From the IMG/VR virus record IMGVR_UViG_3300017782_000250, positions 1 to 22,453 of that record: a stretch of 22,453 nucleotides of DNA. One strand, 5' to 3'. This document shows positions 8,501 to 21,000 of this stretch, piece after piece; the stretch's first letter is position 1, and every line of letters starts with the position of its first letter. Source of the stretch: a virus. Position numbers and translations under genes: made by a program. Under the pieces are notes generated by a model that was given only the letters and a program-made list of their open reading frames with translations, searched no databases and was not told the DNA's origin.

Positions 8501-9087
8501 GAGAAATTAATAAAATTAAATCTATCAGTGATGACGTAATTTACCATCCAGTAAAATATAAAGTTTTATTTGGAGCAAAAGCTGACGCTCAGGTTCAAGC
8601 TAATATTAAAATTGTAAAGAACCCAGATCAAGTTGTTAATGATAACGATATTAAAGCAAGAGTGATTTCTGCAATAAATGAATACTTTGCTTTAGAAAAC
8701 TGGGACTTCGGTGACAGTTTTCATTTCTCAGAGATGGCTACTTATGTAATGAATCAAGTTGCACCTGATCTAGTTAACATTGTAATTGTTCCTAAGCAAG
8801 ACTCACAAGGATTTGGAAGTCTTTATGAAATTAAGTCTGAATCAGATGAAGTTTTCATAAGTGGAGCAACAGTTGATGACGTAACAATTATCGATGCAAT
8901 TACGGCAAGTAAGTTAAAAGCATCAGGTACAGTTATTACAGGAACAACAGCTACAACAAGCGGTGTTACAAGCGGATCAAGTTATACTTCAGGAAATACA
9001 ACAAGTTCAAGCAGTTCTAGTTCAAGCAGTTCAAGTTCAAGCAGTTCTAGTTCAAGCAGTAGCGGATCGTCTGGGAGTGGATATTAA
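5557..9087 (+). CDS. 6: Baseplate wedge protein gp6 (J-like), enlarged, with poly-serine tail
   Basis: This 1,176-residue protein starts with the conserved gp6 N-terminus: a helical block (FDNLRRTMINYLRQNYPEDF near 34-53, then ALIDLIAFLGQNLAFRVDLN and an arginine-rich helix to about 110). The C-terminal part has the baseplate-J closing pattern: NEYFALENWDFGDSFHFSEM (near 1043-1062), then NIVIVPKQDSQGFGSLYEI and DEVFISGA. In T4, gp6 forms the ring connecting all six wedges and clamps gp25 and gp7. T4 gp6 is about 660 residues, so this one carries roughly 500 extra residues, mostly in the middle. At 815-826 there is a perfect EF-hand-like loop, DSDSDGVVDDPE. The last 45 residues are Thr/Ser/Gly-rich and include 20 consecutive serines. 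The stop overlaps the next start (TAATG). Confidence 0.92.
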   Translation: MSSTNRQNRLLLAEDWKKVYQSFRNAEFKSYDFDNLRRTMINYLRQNYPEDFNDYIESSEYLALIDLIAFLGQNLAFRVDLNARENFLELAERRESILRLARLLSYSPKRNQCANGLLKFESIATTEDIVDSNGTNLASQTILWNDPSNINWREQFEKVLNAALPVNSTVGKPIKKDTVEGVPTDQYRFDSSNSDVPVYTFSKNVDGKNMQFQVVSTNVTGGVIEEEAPLPGNNLAFLYRDDGRGPGSSNTGYFAHFRQGILDQGTFNVDSPSTNQTISLEATNVNNTDIWLYKLDSIGAESESWTKVDSIEGNNIVYNSLRKSIRNIYGTLSKTQDKVDLIFSDGTFGNLPKGQFRVYYRTSINDQYNIVPSDLVAISVTIPYTSKTGNPENITLSLELKYTVDNATVSETNASIRENAPSTYYTQNRMVTGEDYQVSPLGISQEIIKTKSVNRTSSGISRYYDLLDSTGKYSSTNLYGADGIIYKDKFTEKKTFTFSTKTDVQGVIANTITPILSQKQMLNYYLTNFPKTLVADLGAKWSQKTAITNQATGSFVDVTDSTLQVGTFTSSALKFIEAGTLLKFVAPTGFHFMSNNSHALMQGNADHPNAITYKWVKVVSVTGDGRTDNDDGTGPIILNDIIPTGAILSELRPKFGKTLLSDVQSQIVDQVFAFKTFGLRYDVNLRQWRMITQNNLDITSDFSTGKTGDVTDQQLDSSWLLLFETDGEKYTITSRGQRYIFESNEEIRFYYDSTSKIFDNRTGQIIKDKINILSINTRPDSTSAFTVDYPWEVSKEYRDGDGYIDSKKVEISFFDSDSDGVVDDPETFVTVVDEATNPLTKYIFQKKYTTSDGIEDYKYMDNSSNAVQIKQSESVVGALSSYTDGQVFYLVTEGVFKIYSSTAGTLALTTDYKAYVGRDGIKFHYIHSADDDSRIDPSSSNIIDTYLLTRTYDTNFRQYLDGTLTAKPLPPSSDNLFNNYGGEINKIKSISDDVIYHPVKYKVLFGAKADAQVQANIKIVKNPDQVVNDNDIKARVISAINEYFALENWDFGDSFHFSEMATYVMNQVAPDLVNIVIVPKQDSQGFGSLYEIKSESDEVFISGATVDDVTIIDAITASKLKASGTVITGTTATTSGVTSGSSYTSGNTTSSSSSSSSSSSSSSSSSSSSGSSGSGY
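7999..8034 (+). other. EF-hand-like calcium loop encoded in gp6
   Basis: Residues 815-826 of gp6 read DSDSDGVVDDPE. This satisfies the EF-hand/dockerin loop spacing: D1, D3, D5, G6, hydrophobic at 8, D9, E12. A weaker DGDGYID lies just upstream (7951-7971). Calcium binding is inferred from the pattern only. Confidence 0.55.
9004..9063 (+). repeat. Serine-codon repeat at the 3' end of gp6 (15-base unit)
   Basis: Twenty serine codons in a row are built from a 15-base unit AGTTCTAGTTCAAGC at 9013-9027 and 9043-9057, with a one-base variant at 9028-9042 and a partial unit before. Only AGT, AGC, TCA and TCT are used. The stretch is followed by GSSGSGY and the stop. It should form a flexible tail, and the DNA repeat could change length by slippage. 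Confidence 0.9.
9073..9077 (+). promoter_or_regulatory. Ribosome binding site of the giant gene
   Basis: GGGAG within the last codons of gp6 ends nine bases before ATG 9087, which itself overlaps the gp6 stop as TAATG. This supports the chosen start and coupled translation. Confidence 0.6.
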
Positions 9088-12000
9088 TGTCATATGATGA
9101 TAACCAAAACGAATATCCGTTACCAGTTCCAGGACAAGAAGACAAACGTACTAGAACTAGTGCAGAACATCTGCCAAGATACTTTCGTACTTCACACAAC
9201 AAAAAGTTTTTACAAGGTACACTAGATCAACTTACACAACCAGGTGTTGCTGAAAAGATTAGTGCTTACTATGGTAGAAGAATTTCTAAAGCACGTAAGG
9301 CGGCTGACAACTATGTTGGTGATGTAAGTACTCAAAGAGAAAATTATCAGTTAGAGCCTGCAACAGTAATCAAGGACGAATTAAACAACGTTACTTTTTA
9401 CAAAGACTATAACGATTTAAAAAATCAAATCAAAGCATTTAACGGTACTGTAGACAACGACAGTAAATTGTTTAGCCAAGAATATTATGCTTGGAATCCT
9501 AACATTGATTGGGATAAGTTTACAAACTTTAGAGATTACTATTGGTTAGAGAACGGACCATTGTCTATTCCTGTTGTTGGACAAGCAAGAGGACTAGTAA
9601 GCACATACACGGTTACAAGCCAAGACAACTTGGATAACAAAGCATACATATTTTCCACAGACGGAAATACATCTAATCCAACACTTAAATTATACAGAGG
9701 ACAAACATATAAGTTTGATATTAATACTCCTGGTATGCCGTTGTCAATCAAGACAGCTAGAACATTAGATTCACAATACAATTATAGTGTAGGTATTAGC
9801 GATAGTACACACAGCACAGACGTTGGTATCATTGAGTTTGAAGTAGACTTACTTGCACCAGACACATTATATTATGTAAATGGCAATGATATTAATGCAA
9901 GTGGATTAATACAAGTTTATGATATTTTAGAAAATACTGAAATTGATGTAGAAAAAGAGATTGTTGGTAAGAAAACTTACAAAATGACAAACGGTTACGA
10001 GTTGTCAAATGGTATGAAGCTAGACTTCCAAGGTACAGTAACACCTGCCAAGTATGCAGAAGGTAATTGGTATGTTGAAGGCGTTGGTGATGAGATTAGA
10101 TTAATCAACGAACAAGAAATAGAAGTACCAGGTACTGTAAGCACAAACAAATCTATTCCTTTTGATAGCGAAAGTTTTGATAGAGCACCTTTCAGTAATG
10201 CCAATGCTTGGGCAAAAGACAAAGATTACATTATACAAAACAGAGCAAGTCCAAGTAAATCACAATGGTCAAGATATAACAGATGGTTTCACAAAGATGT
10301 TTTAGAAACTATAGCATTAATTAACAAGCAACCTAGTGATGTTAACCAAACAGGTAGAGCGGCAAGACCTATTATTGAATTTGATAGCGATCTTAAACTT
10401 TGGAACTTTGGTACATCTGCAAAAGATAATGTTGACTTATTAGATACTTTTACAACTGATGTATTTTCAACTATTGAAGGAGCATTAGGTTACAACATTG
10501 ACGGAGTAGACGTAGCGGACGGAATGAGACTTCTGTTTACTGCTGATCCTGATACAAGAGTTGCAGGTAAAATTTTTAAAGTAAAATTTATCACACATAA
10601 CTTTATTAGACAAATTAGTTTAATTGAAGAAACAGATACTGATCCATTAGAGAATGAAACAGTATTGATTAATGATGGTACAGACTATAAAGGTAAGATG
10701 TGGTACTTCAATGGTACCAAGTGGTTAGCTGGACAGGATAAAACTGCAATTAACCAATCTCCTACGTTTGACTTATTTGATCAAAGCGGTAACAGTTTCA
10801 ATAGTGCAACAATTTATAACAATTCAACGTTTAGTGGAACTAAAGTATTTTCATATAAAAAAGGAACAGGAACTAATGATGTTGTATTAGGATTCCCTTT
10901 AACTTATAGAGCATTAGAAAACACAGGTGATATTGTATTTGACTTTAACTTATTACAAGATTCATTTACATACCAAGACGAAGACAATGCAAACGTAACA
11001 GCTAACACAGATGTAGGTCTTTTAAGAAGATATTCAGGTAGAACTACATTTACGTATACATCAGGTTGGACTAAAGGCTATGAAGATAGCAAACAGTTAG
11101 TAGAACGTCAATATATTGTAGATACACAATACAATGACTTTGGAATTGATGTTTACGATAACAGTGGCGATCTAAACGACTTGTTTGTAAGAGTATACGT
11201 AAACAACAAAAGAAAAATGAATGGTATAGATTATACCATCAACAGAATTAATAGAACTGCATTTGTAACATTTGTTACAGATCTTAAAGTAGATGACATA
11301 CTTGTTATTAAAACAAAAAGTGCTACAAAGAAAAATGCTAACGGTGTTTATGAAATAGCATCAAACTTAGAACACAATCCACTTAACAATAACATAGATT
11401 CTTTTACACTAGGTGAAGTTAACGATCATGTGTTAAGCATCTGCGAGATGCGTGATGATTTTGTAGGAGACTTTCCAGGTACAGGTAATTTAAGAGATTT
11501 AGGAAATTTATCTGCATATGGTAACAGATTTGTACAACACAGTGGACCATTTAATTTAGCAAACTATCATATCACAAGCAAAGATGCTAACATTATTAAA
11601 TCGTTACAATTTGCAAAAAGAGAATACGGCAAGTTTAGAAAGCTGTTCTTACAAACAGCAGACAAGCTAGGATTTGACGGACAGAATAAGATTCACTTTG
11701 ATTTAGTGATGGAAAAACTTAATAAAGATAAGTCAAATGATATGCCGTTCTACTTCAGTGATATGCTTGGCTATACAAGTGCTAAGAGGTCAACACACGT
11801 TGTAGAGAATCCAAGCACACAATATTACGCATTGAATACAGCATTTGATCTTACAACACTTTCTAATAAGTCCGTAAACGTTTATATAAATGGGGTTCAA
11901 CTTATAGAAGGCACTGATTACAAATTTGAATCAGACTTTAGTGGCTTTGTAACTATTACTAAAACAAAAGTTATTAATGATGTTATTGATATTTACGAAT

Positions 12001-15000
12001 ACAATACAACTGACGGAAGTTACATTCCTGCAACTCCTACTAAACTAGGTTTGTATCCAAAGTTTAAACCAGAGATATTTACTGATACAACATATCAAGT
12101 TCCAACTAAAGTTATTCAAGGACACGACGGAAGTATTTTTGTTGCGTACGAAGACTTTAGAGATGATTTATTATTAGAACTAGAAAAAAGAATTTATAAT
12201 AATATCAAAGTAGAATATGATGCTACTATGATAAACATATTTGAATTCATCGGCGGTGAAAGTAGGGATACAACATTTACAAGATCAGCTAGAGACAAGT
12301 CATTGTTACCAGAATTTATTGAATGGAATAATGCAGTAGGTTCTCCGGACTATGCAGATAACAGCTTTTGGTCAAGAACTAACAGCTTTACATTTAATTA
12401 CAGCAACACCAATAGTCCAAGCGGAAAACAAAACGCAGGGTATTGGAGAGCAATATACAAAGAAGCATATGATACTGATCGTCCTCATACACACCCTTGG
12501 GAAATATTAGGATACAGCGAAGAGCCAACTTGGTGGCAGACTGTTTATGGTGCGGCACCTTATACAAGTGAAAATAAAATACTATGGCAAGACATAGAGA
12601 AGGGTGCATATAGAATACCTAATGAACCTGTAACTTATAACAGCAAGTATGCTAGAGCAAATATAACAAAACATATTCCTGTAGATGATGGCGGCGAACT
12701 GTTAAGTCCATTGGATTCAAACTATGCAAAAGATTATATTAGTAATAGAACACAACAGACGTTTGTGTTTGGAGATCAAGCACCTACAGAAACAGCTTGG
12801 CGTAGAAGTTCAGAGTATCCATTTGCACTAATGATTGCTTGGTTGTTAAATCAGCCAACTAAAATCTTAGGACTAGGTTATGATAGATCAAGAATTAAAC
12901 GTAACCCTGCTAAAGAAGTTATTTACAGTGAAACAAATAAAAGATTAAGACTTGAAGATGTTGTTTTTCCTAATACAACTTCAGATGCTATTAGAGTACA
13001 AACAGCAGGACTAGTAAACTATGTTCATGATTACATGAATAGTAGAACAGTTAAGTATTACAAAAATTATCAAACAGATCTTAAAAATGTTACTAACCAA
13101 TTGGGATTAAAGATTGGCGGATTTACTGACAAGAGTAAATTTAAACTTATACTAGATTCAAGAACACCGTTCAACGAAGGTAACGTGTTTGTTCCTGAAG
13201 AAAACTATCAAATATTTTTAAACAAGTCAAGTGTAATTGACCTTGTTCCATACAGTGGTGTAATCATTGAAAAGGTCCAAGGCGGATTTGTTATTAGAGG
13301 TTACAACTATAATAATCCTTACTTTAAATATTACTCACCAATATCATTAGCAGACGATCCTGTAGTGAGAGTGGGCGGAGTAAGTGCAGACTTTGTAACT
13401 TGGACAGAAGGACAAAGTTACAGCCCAGGACTAATTGTAGAGTTTGGTGGACGTTACTTTATGACAGAAAGCCAACACATTGCCGCTGAAAGTTTTGATC
13501 AAACAAAATTTGTTGCTATGCCAGAACTTCCTGTAGAGGGTGGCAGAACAGCAGTATTCCATAGACAGTGGAATGAAGGAATAAATGACGAACCATTAGA
13601 ACTTGCTTACGGAACACAATTACAAACTATTCAACAAGTAGTAGACTTCTTGCTAGGTTATGAAAGATATTTAAAAGTTCAAGGATTTGTTTTTGAGAAT
13701 TACAATACAGATATAAACGAAGTTGAGGATTGGCGTTTAAGTGCAAAAGAATATATGTTCTGGACTACACAGAACTGGGCAGAGAAAAGTGTTATTACTT
13801 TAAGTGCTGGTGCAAACAAGATTTGCTACTATAAAAAATATCACGTAGCTGATGATATCTTTGATAACTTTTACGGTTATAACTTATTCAAAGCAGATGG
13901 TAAAAAATTAATTCCTGCTTATGCAAGTGTTTATAGAGACAATGATAACAGGATTGAGATCACTACTAAAAATACACCGGACGGAATCTTTAGTGTTAAG
14001 TTACCATTAGTACAAACTGAACACGTTGTATTATTAGACAATACAACTGTGTTTAAAGATTACATTTACGATCTAGAACCAGGCTACCGTCAGTCAAGAA
14101 TAAAAGTTATGGGCTACAGAACAGACAAATGGACTGGTGGCTTTAACATTCCAGGATTTATATATGACAATGCCAAGGTTACAGAATGGGCAGAGTGGAC
14201 AGATTACGCAGTTGGCGATACAGTAAAACACAAAGAATTTTATTATGTTGCAAAAGTAAAAATTCCAGGACAATTAAACTTTGATGCTAAACAATGGGAA
14301 CGTTTAGATAAACGACCAGAGCCAGGACTAATGGCAAACTTTGATTACAAAGCAAAACAGTTTGAAGATTTCTATGATTTAGATACAGATAACTTTGATA
14401 CTTCACAACAAAGAGTTGCACAGCATTTAATTGGTTATCAGAAACGTAAGTATTTGGAAAACATTATTAATGATGATGTTTCACAGTATAAATTCTATCA
14501 AGGATTTATTCAAGACAAAGGTACAAAGAATAGTTTAACTAAACTGTTTGATGCTTTATCAAACACAGATGCTGATAGTGTAGAGTTTCATGAAGAATGG
14601 GCTTTACGTTTAGGACAAATAGGTGCGGCACAATCCTTTGACGAAGTAGAATACAAACTTGACGAAGCGAAGTTTAGATTATCTCCGCAACCTGTTGCAC
14701 TTGTAGATAGTGTCACAGGAACAGAAACTGATTTAATTTACAGACAAAGACCGTTTGAAACTTATTTAAAACCAGATGGATATAATCATAAACCATTCCC
14801 TACAAAATATAAAGATGTTGATTACATTCAAACAGCAGGATACGTTAATCCTTCAGATGTTAAAACACAGGTTGCAAACTATGATGCAATTTTAAATATT
14901 GCAATTACAACTCTTAACGTTGGTGATTATATTTGGACAGGTACAAACAAAACTAACGACTGGGACGTATTTAAATATCTACGTACAGAAGACAAAGTAA

Positions 15001-18000
15001 TTAAGCTAACAAAAAATAGTACAACTGATGAAGTTGAAGTAAAACTAAACAATCAAGCAAGATATGTCAAAGACGATATCATTGGTTTAGTTGATGTTAC
15101 TGACAATGAAAGATTTTACAAAGTATTACGTTCAGAATTAGATACTGTATTTTGTACTGAAAATGGAAAAACAACAGATGTAGATCCTGCAACAGGATTT
15201 GTTACTAACTTTACTTCTGTTAGAGTTGCAGACCTAGAAGCGGCAAATACAAAACTTATAAACAGTGAAATAAAAGTAGGTGAAACTATTTGGGTTGACG
15301 ATGATAGTTCTAGCAAATGGGTAGTAATTAAAAACAATCCTGTACATAGCCAACACCAAGTTATTTCTAATGTAGAAACAAGTGATATTACCACAAACTT
15401 TGGTAAAGTAATTGCTTGTGATGAAAGAAACTCAACACTAGTTGTAGGTGCAAGTGAATCCAACAAGGTTTACATATACAATAGAACAAACGATGGCGGA
15501 CAATATATACACGCACAAACATTAGACGCACCAACAGGTATTTACACAGGTGACGGTAAGTTTGGTACAGGACTTGCGTTATCAAGAGATAGCAAATGGT
15601 TAGTGGTAGGTGCACCGCAGGCAAGTAACGTTAAAACAAAATTTGCAGGAAGCTTCACAGGTGCTCAGTCTTATGTTAAGAACGACATTGTAAACTATCA
15701 GGAAAACTTCTGGGAAGCACAATTTCCTATTGCACAGGCACAAGGTACATTAACATTTAACAGTTTTTATGATACTGCCACAGTAGCAGAAGCTTCATGG
15801 AACGGGTCAAACTATCCAGAAGTTGTTTATGCTGTAAGGGGTAATTATCACTTTAATGTTCCAACGGATCATATGTTAATTAGAGCTCCGTTGTCTCAAT
15901 ACGAAGCAACAGCGGCTGGCGACACTATTGTATTAAACTGGGATCAATATTCACAAAATTATCCAGCGGGTATTTTACCTTTTGGTAGCAACGGCCCGGG
16001 CGTAGCACAATTCGAAGGAAGTAAAACTATTGCAAGTAAAGTAGATGCAATACTATACTTTGATAATATGTTAAGAACACCTAACGTTGGTGATACTATT
16101 AGTACAACAACTGCAATAGGTACAGTTGATTACATCCATGTTGAAAACGTAAACCAAGCAACTATCTATATCAAAGACATGAACGGTGAGTTCACTGACA
16201 GTGGTAGTGCAACACTTGGTACGCAAAACATGGGAACTTATGTTGCATTGAATCCTTTAAATTCTGGAGCAACGTTTGGCGGCTGGTGGAAAGTAACTGG
16301 CTTAACAAGTTTTACAAGTTCAGTTAAGAGTGTAACAACTCCACAGTTTGTAGTACAGGATATTATTACACAATCAGAAAGTAAATCACCTGAAGTATAC
16401 TATAACACAATGGACGATGTGTATGCGTTGAATCAAGTTAGTGATCCAACCAAGGGCGGTAAGTTAGGACATTTAAGTTTCTACAACAAACAAGGTATGC
16501 CAGACCTAAGTCCATACTGGTTCTTTAGAGCAAACAAGGCTTGGACAGATACACTAAACACAGGCGATACATTTAAGATGTATGTCAATAAGGTTAGAAA
16601 TAGTTTGAATACTGTATTTGATCCTGCAACACTAGGAATAAACACAAACTACATTAACCAAGCACTAGGACACGAAGTTTATGATCTATGGGACGGTTAT
16701 GTAGATGTTACATTTACAAACTTTGATAACCAAGGTAATGCTTTTATTCCTCAGATAGGACAAACGATTATTGATCAAAATACAAACGCAACTGGTGAAG
16801 TTGTTTATGTACAAGAACAATTATTGGATTGTAGAGTATACGTTAAAAATAGAAGCGGTACATTTAGCTTTGGTAATTTACACTCCGCAACAAGCACCAT
16901 TGCAATTAAAGATGGAGTAAGTGCAGGCATTGACAGACTATCAGGTAGATTAGACAATATGGATATGTCTAGTTCGTTAACTGGTAAGTTAGTAGTTGTA
17001 AGATTTACAGACTCAACACAATTACCTGTAACAACACCTACATTTAGAAATGAAGTTGAAATACAAGTTTATAACGATAGGACCGTAAATGGTGTAGCAA
17101 GAACACCTAACTATCCTAATCCACTTAACAAGGATTGGAAACAAGTTTCAGCACTTAAAACAGACAGTACTGGTTCAGCAAGTTCATTTACAAACGAAGG
17201 TGTATATTTTGTTTATGAAAAAATGGGTACAGGACTTTATAGTTACCAGCATGGTTACACAAATCCTCAAAGAGCAAGTAACCGTAATCTAGGTACTCAG
17301 ATAGAATTATGTAAGTCAAATACAATAACAGATTTTTATAGATTATATGTAAGTGCTCCAGGAAACTTAGATGTTAGCAACAGTGGTAGAATACACTTTG
17401 TTAATCACGGTACAGATGCAGACGGTACAGTTTACGAATGGGGTAGAAGTAAGAATCTATTCTTTAGAGGCGAGTATGATGTCGCACAAACTTATTACAC
17501 AGACGATATAGTTTTATATCAAGGAAGTTTCTATCAAGCAAAAACTAATTTAACACCAGGTGCGTTTGTTTTAACGTATTGGACATTGTTAGCAAACAAC
17601 ATTGACTACATTGGTTATGTTCCTAATGATACAGGATTAAGTGTAAGTGATGATAGCACATTTGATAAAGGCAACTTAATACAGTATGCACACCCATTCT
17701 CAATTAGCAAATACGGAGATGTACTTGCAACTGTGGCAGACTTTAACAACAGTGATCCTAAGATTATAATTTACAGAATTAACAACGGCCACTATGAATT
17801 TTCACAGATGCTTCCTGCTCCGACAGTTGGAATAAAATATGGAAGTGCAATTAGTCTAAACGACACAGGAGATATGTTAGCCGTAGGTGCACCAGAAGAC
17901 GATACACGTTCAGACAATAACGGTAAGGTATTTGTATACACTAGTGTAGGCGGTGTGTTTAGTCAAACACAAACTTTATACAGTCCTGAAAATGATGTAG

Positions 18001-21000
18001 CTGAAAGATTTGGAGCCGCGATAGACTTTGAAGGCAATGATTTAATTGTAAGTTCTAAAGGCGGAGACCTTGTAACAAGCACAACGTTTGATGTGTTGTC
18101 AACTACATTTGATAATAACTTAACACAGTTTGAAAGTGTAAACACAGATAGCGGACAAGTGTTTATGTATCAGAAGGTACAAAACAAATTATTATACGCA
18201 GAGAAGTTTAATTACAAAAATGCTTCAGTAGAAAGATTTGGCGAATACTTATTGTTTAATGAGAATCACGTTTACGTTCCGATGCCAGAGCTTTCAGTTA
18301 GAGATATGGAAGATTCATCTACTTGGAACAACTACATAGGTACGTTACTAGATTACAAGAGAGATAGAGAAGCTCTACCTTGGCAAACTTTGCACACACC
18401 AACTGACCAAGTTGACTTAACTAAATTTAAAGGCGTATTCATTTACACAATGGGACCTAATCCTATTGCACAAAAAATAGATTACATTGATCCTATACAA
18501 GGAAAAATTGCCGGAGCGGCTGAGGAAGAATTAACTTTCAAAACACATTATGATCCAGCAGTTTATACTAACGGAACTAACACACCTAATACTGTAATTG
18601 ATCCAGAAAATTATTGGAATAATGCAAACGTAGGCAGACTATGGTGGGATATTAGCACAGCTAAATTTGTAAACCCATACCAAGGAAACATAATTTACAA
18701 TACAGCTAACTGGAATAAATTATTTACTGGAGCAAGTATTGATGTTTATGAATGGGTTGAATCTACACTTACTCCAACACAATGGAACGAAACAGCAGAC
18801 ACAGAAGAAGGTCTTGCAAAAGGTATAAGTGGTACAGCTAAAGATGTAAACACCTTTGTACAAGTACAAGTTTACAATGAAATATCAAAAGGATTTAGTA
18901 ACAAATATTACTATTGGGTTAAGAATACAAAAGTTATTCCAGACTTAGAGTGGAGAAAAACTTCTGCTTATGACGTAGCACAATTAATTACGGATCCAAT
19001 GGCAATGGGACAAAAATTTGTTGCACTTTACAGCAACAATAAATTTGGTTTATACAACTGTGAATCACTTGTAAGTGGACCAGACAATGCAATCAACTTC
19101 CGTTATTGGACTATTGATAATAAAGAAATTAACATACACAATCAGTATCAGTTAATGTCAGAAGGTTTAGGTACAAGTAAACCAAATGCAGATATTGAAC
19201 GTAAATGGTATGACAGTTTAATTGGTGTTGATACAAACGAAAGACCGGTGCCAGACACTATCTTAAGTGAAAAACAAAAATATGGTATACTAGACAGACC
19301 AAGACAAGGTATGTTTAAAAATAGAGTTGAAGCACTTAAACAAGTTGTTGAAAGAGCTAACACTACATTAAAAGCAAACCTAATTGTTGACGAATTAAAT
19401 CTAAGTGCTTTCTTAAGCAAAGATCCTACACCAACATTGTTAAGCAAACAGTTTGACAAGTCAGTTACAACAAATGCAGAACTACAGTTTGTTGGAGTAT
19501 CAAATGTTATTCCAGCAGTACTAACACCTGTGTTTGTAAACGGCAAACTTGAAAGAGTTGATATTGCAAATGGTGGTAAAGGTTACGTTACAGTTCCAAC
19601 ATACGAGTTTGGATTAGTAGGTAACGGTAGCGGTGCAGAAATTACAATTACAATGAATACAGCAGGTACCATTACAAATGTTGCTGTTAAGAATGCAGGT
19701 TCAGGATATCCTAGCACAACAACATTGTCAGTAAGAAAATATAGTGTACTTGTTGCTGTTGATGAAACAGTTAGTAACAAGTGGGCAATATATGCCTACA
19801 ACAACACAACTAAATTATGGGAAAGAACATCAAGTTCAAGTTACGACACAACTAAATGGTGGAGTTACACAGACTGGTATGACATAGGTTACAGCGAATT
19901 TACAGATATTAATTTCCTAGTTGATTATTCATATGAATTAGAAAGTTTAACTGACACAGTTGGTGATATTGTAAAAATTAGTACAATAGGATCAGGTGGT
20001 TGGTTACTGTTAGAAAAGATCAGCGATATCGGTACAGACTACACAACAAAATATAAAACTGTTGGTAGACAGAACGGAACAATAGCTTTATCAAGAGCAT
20101 TATACGATCCAGCAAGTAGTAATATTGGTTACGACGGATTAAGTTATGATACTTCATTCTATGACGATCAACCAACACTAGAGTTAAGAAAAATCTTAAC
20201 AGCATTAAGAGATGATATCTTTATAAATGATCTTGCTGTACACTATAACGAACTGTTCTTTGCAAGTTTAAGATATGCGTTTAGCGAACAACCAATGGTT
20301 GATTGGGCATTTAAAACTTCATTCTTGAAAGCTAAACATAACGCAGGTGATTTAACACAGAAAATTACTTTCCAAAATGATAGCTTACCTAGTTATGAAG
20401 ATTTTGTTGAAGAAGCTAAACCATACAAAACAAAAATTAGAGAATACATTAGTTCTTACACAAAAACAGATCCAACTGCAACAGGTGTAACGGACTTTGA
20501 TATACCACCAGCTTACAGCATTGATGATGGTAAGATTGTTCCTTCAAGTTTAAAAGTTAAAGATGATTTAATATATGGACAAGATGCAAACATAGTTGAT
20601 TACCCTAACAAGTATTGGGCTGAAAATGTTGGCTTTGAAGTATTAACGGTAAACATCAAGAATGGCGGAACAGGTTATTTAGATGTACCAGTAATTAAAT
20701 TTACAGGCGGCGGCGGATCAGGTGCAACTGCAACAGCAACACTTGGTACAGGCGGAGCAATAAAATATATTACAGTTACAAATCCAGGAAGTGGATATCT
20801 AAGTGCTCCTACAGTTAGCATTAATGGAACACAGTCAACAGGTTCGGTTGCGGCAGTTGTTTCAGCACAGTTAGGTAACAGCAAGGTTAGAGCATTACAT
20901 CACGTATCTAAGTTTGATAGAGTAACAGGAACGTTCTTAATTACTACACTATCGCAGACAGAAAACTTTACAGGTACAGGAAGTAAAACAACATTTAACC

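Noticed and set aside
9004-9063. Serine-codon repeat as a CRISPR or mobile-element repeat
   Set aside because: The units are contiguous, in frame, without spacers or inverted ends, and encode a simple serine run.
15116-15466. Minus-strand open frame of 116 codons
   Set aside because: Lies within conserved plus-strand coding sequence and has no recognisable domain; judged an antisense shadow.
19148-19546. Minus-strand open frame of 132 codons inside the giant gene
   Set aside because: It mirrors the plus-strand coding frame, has no convincing ribosome site or neighbours on that strand, and its translation looks like a shadow rich in Leu/Ser/Thr.
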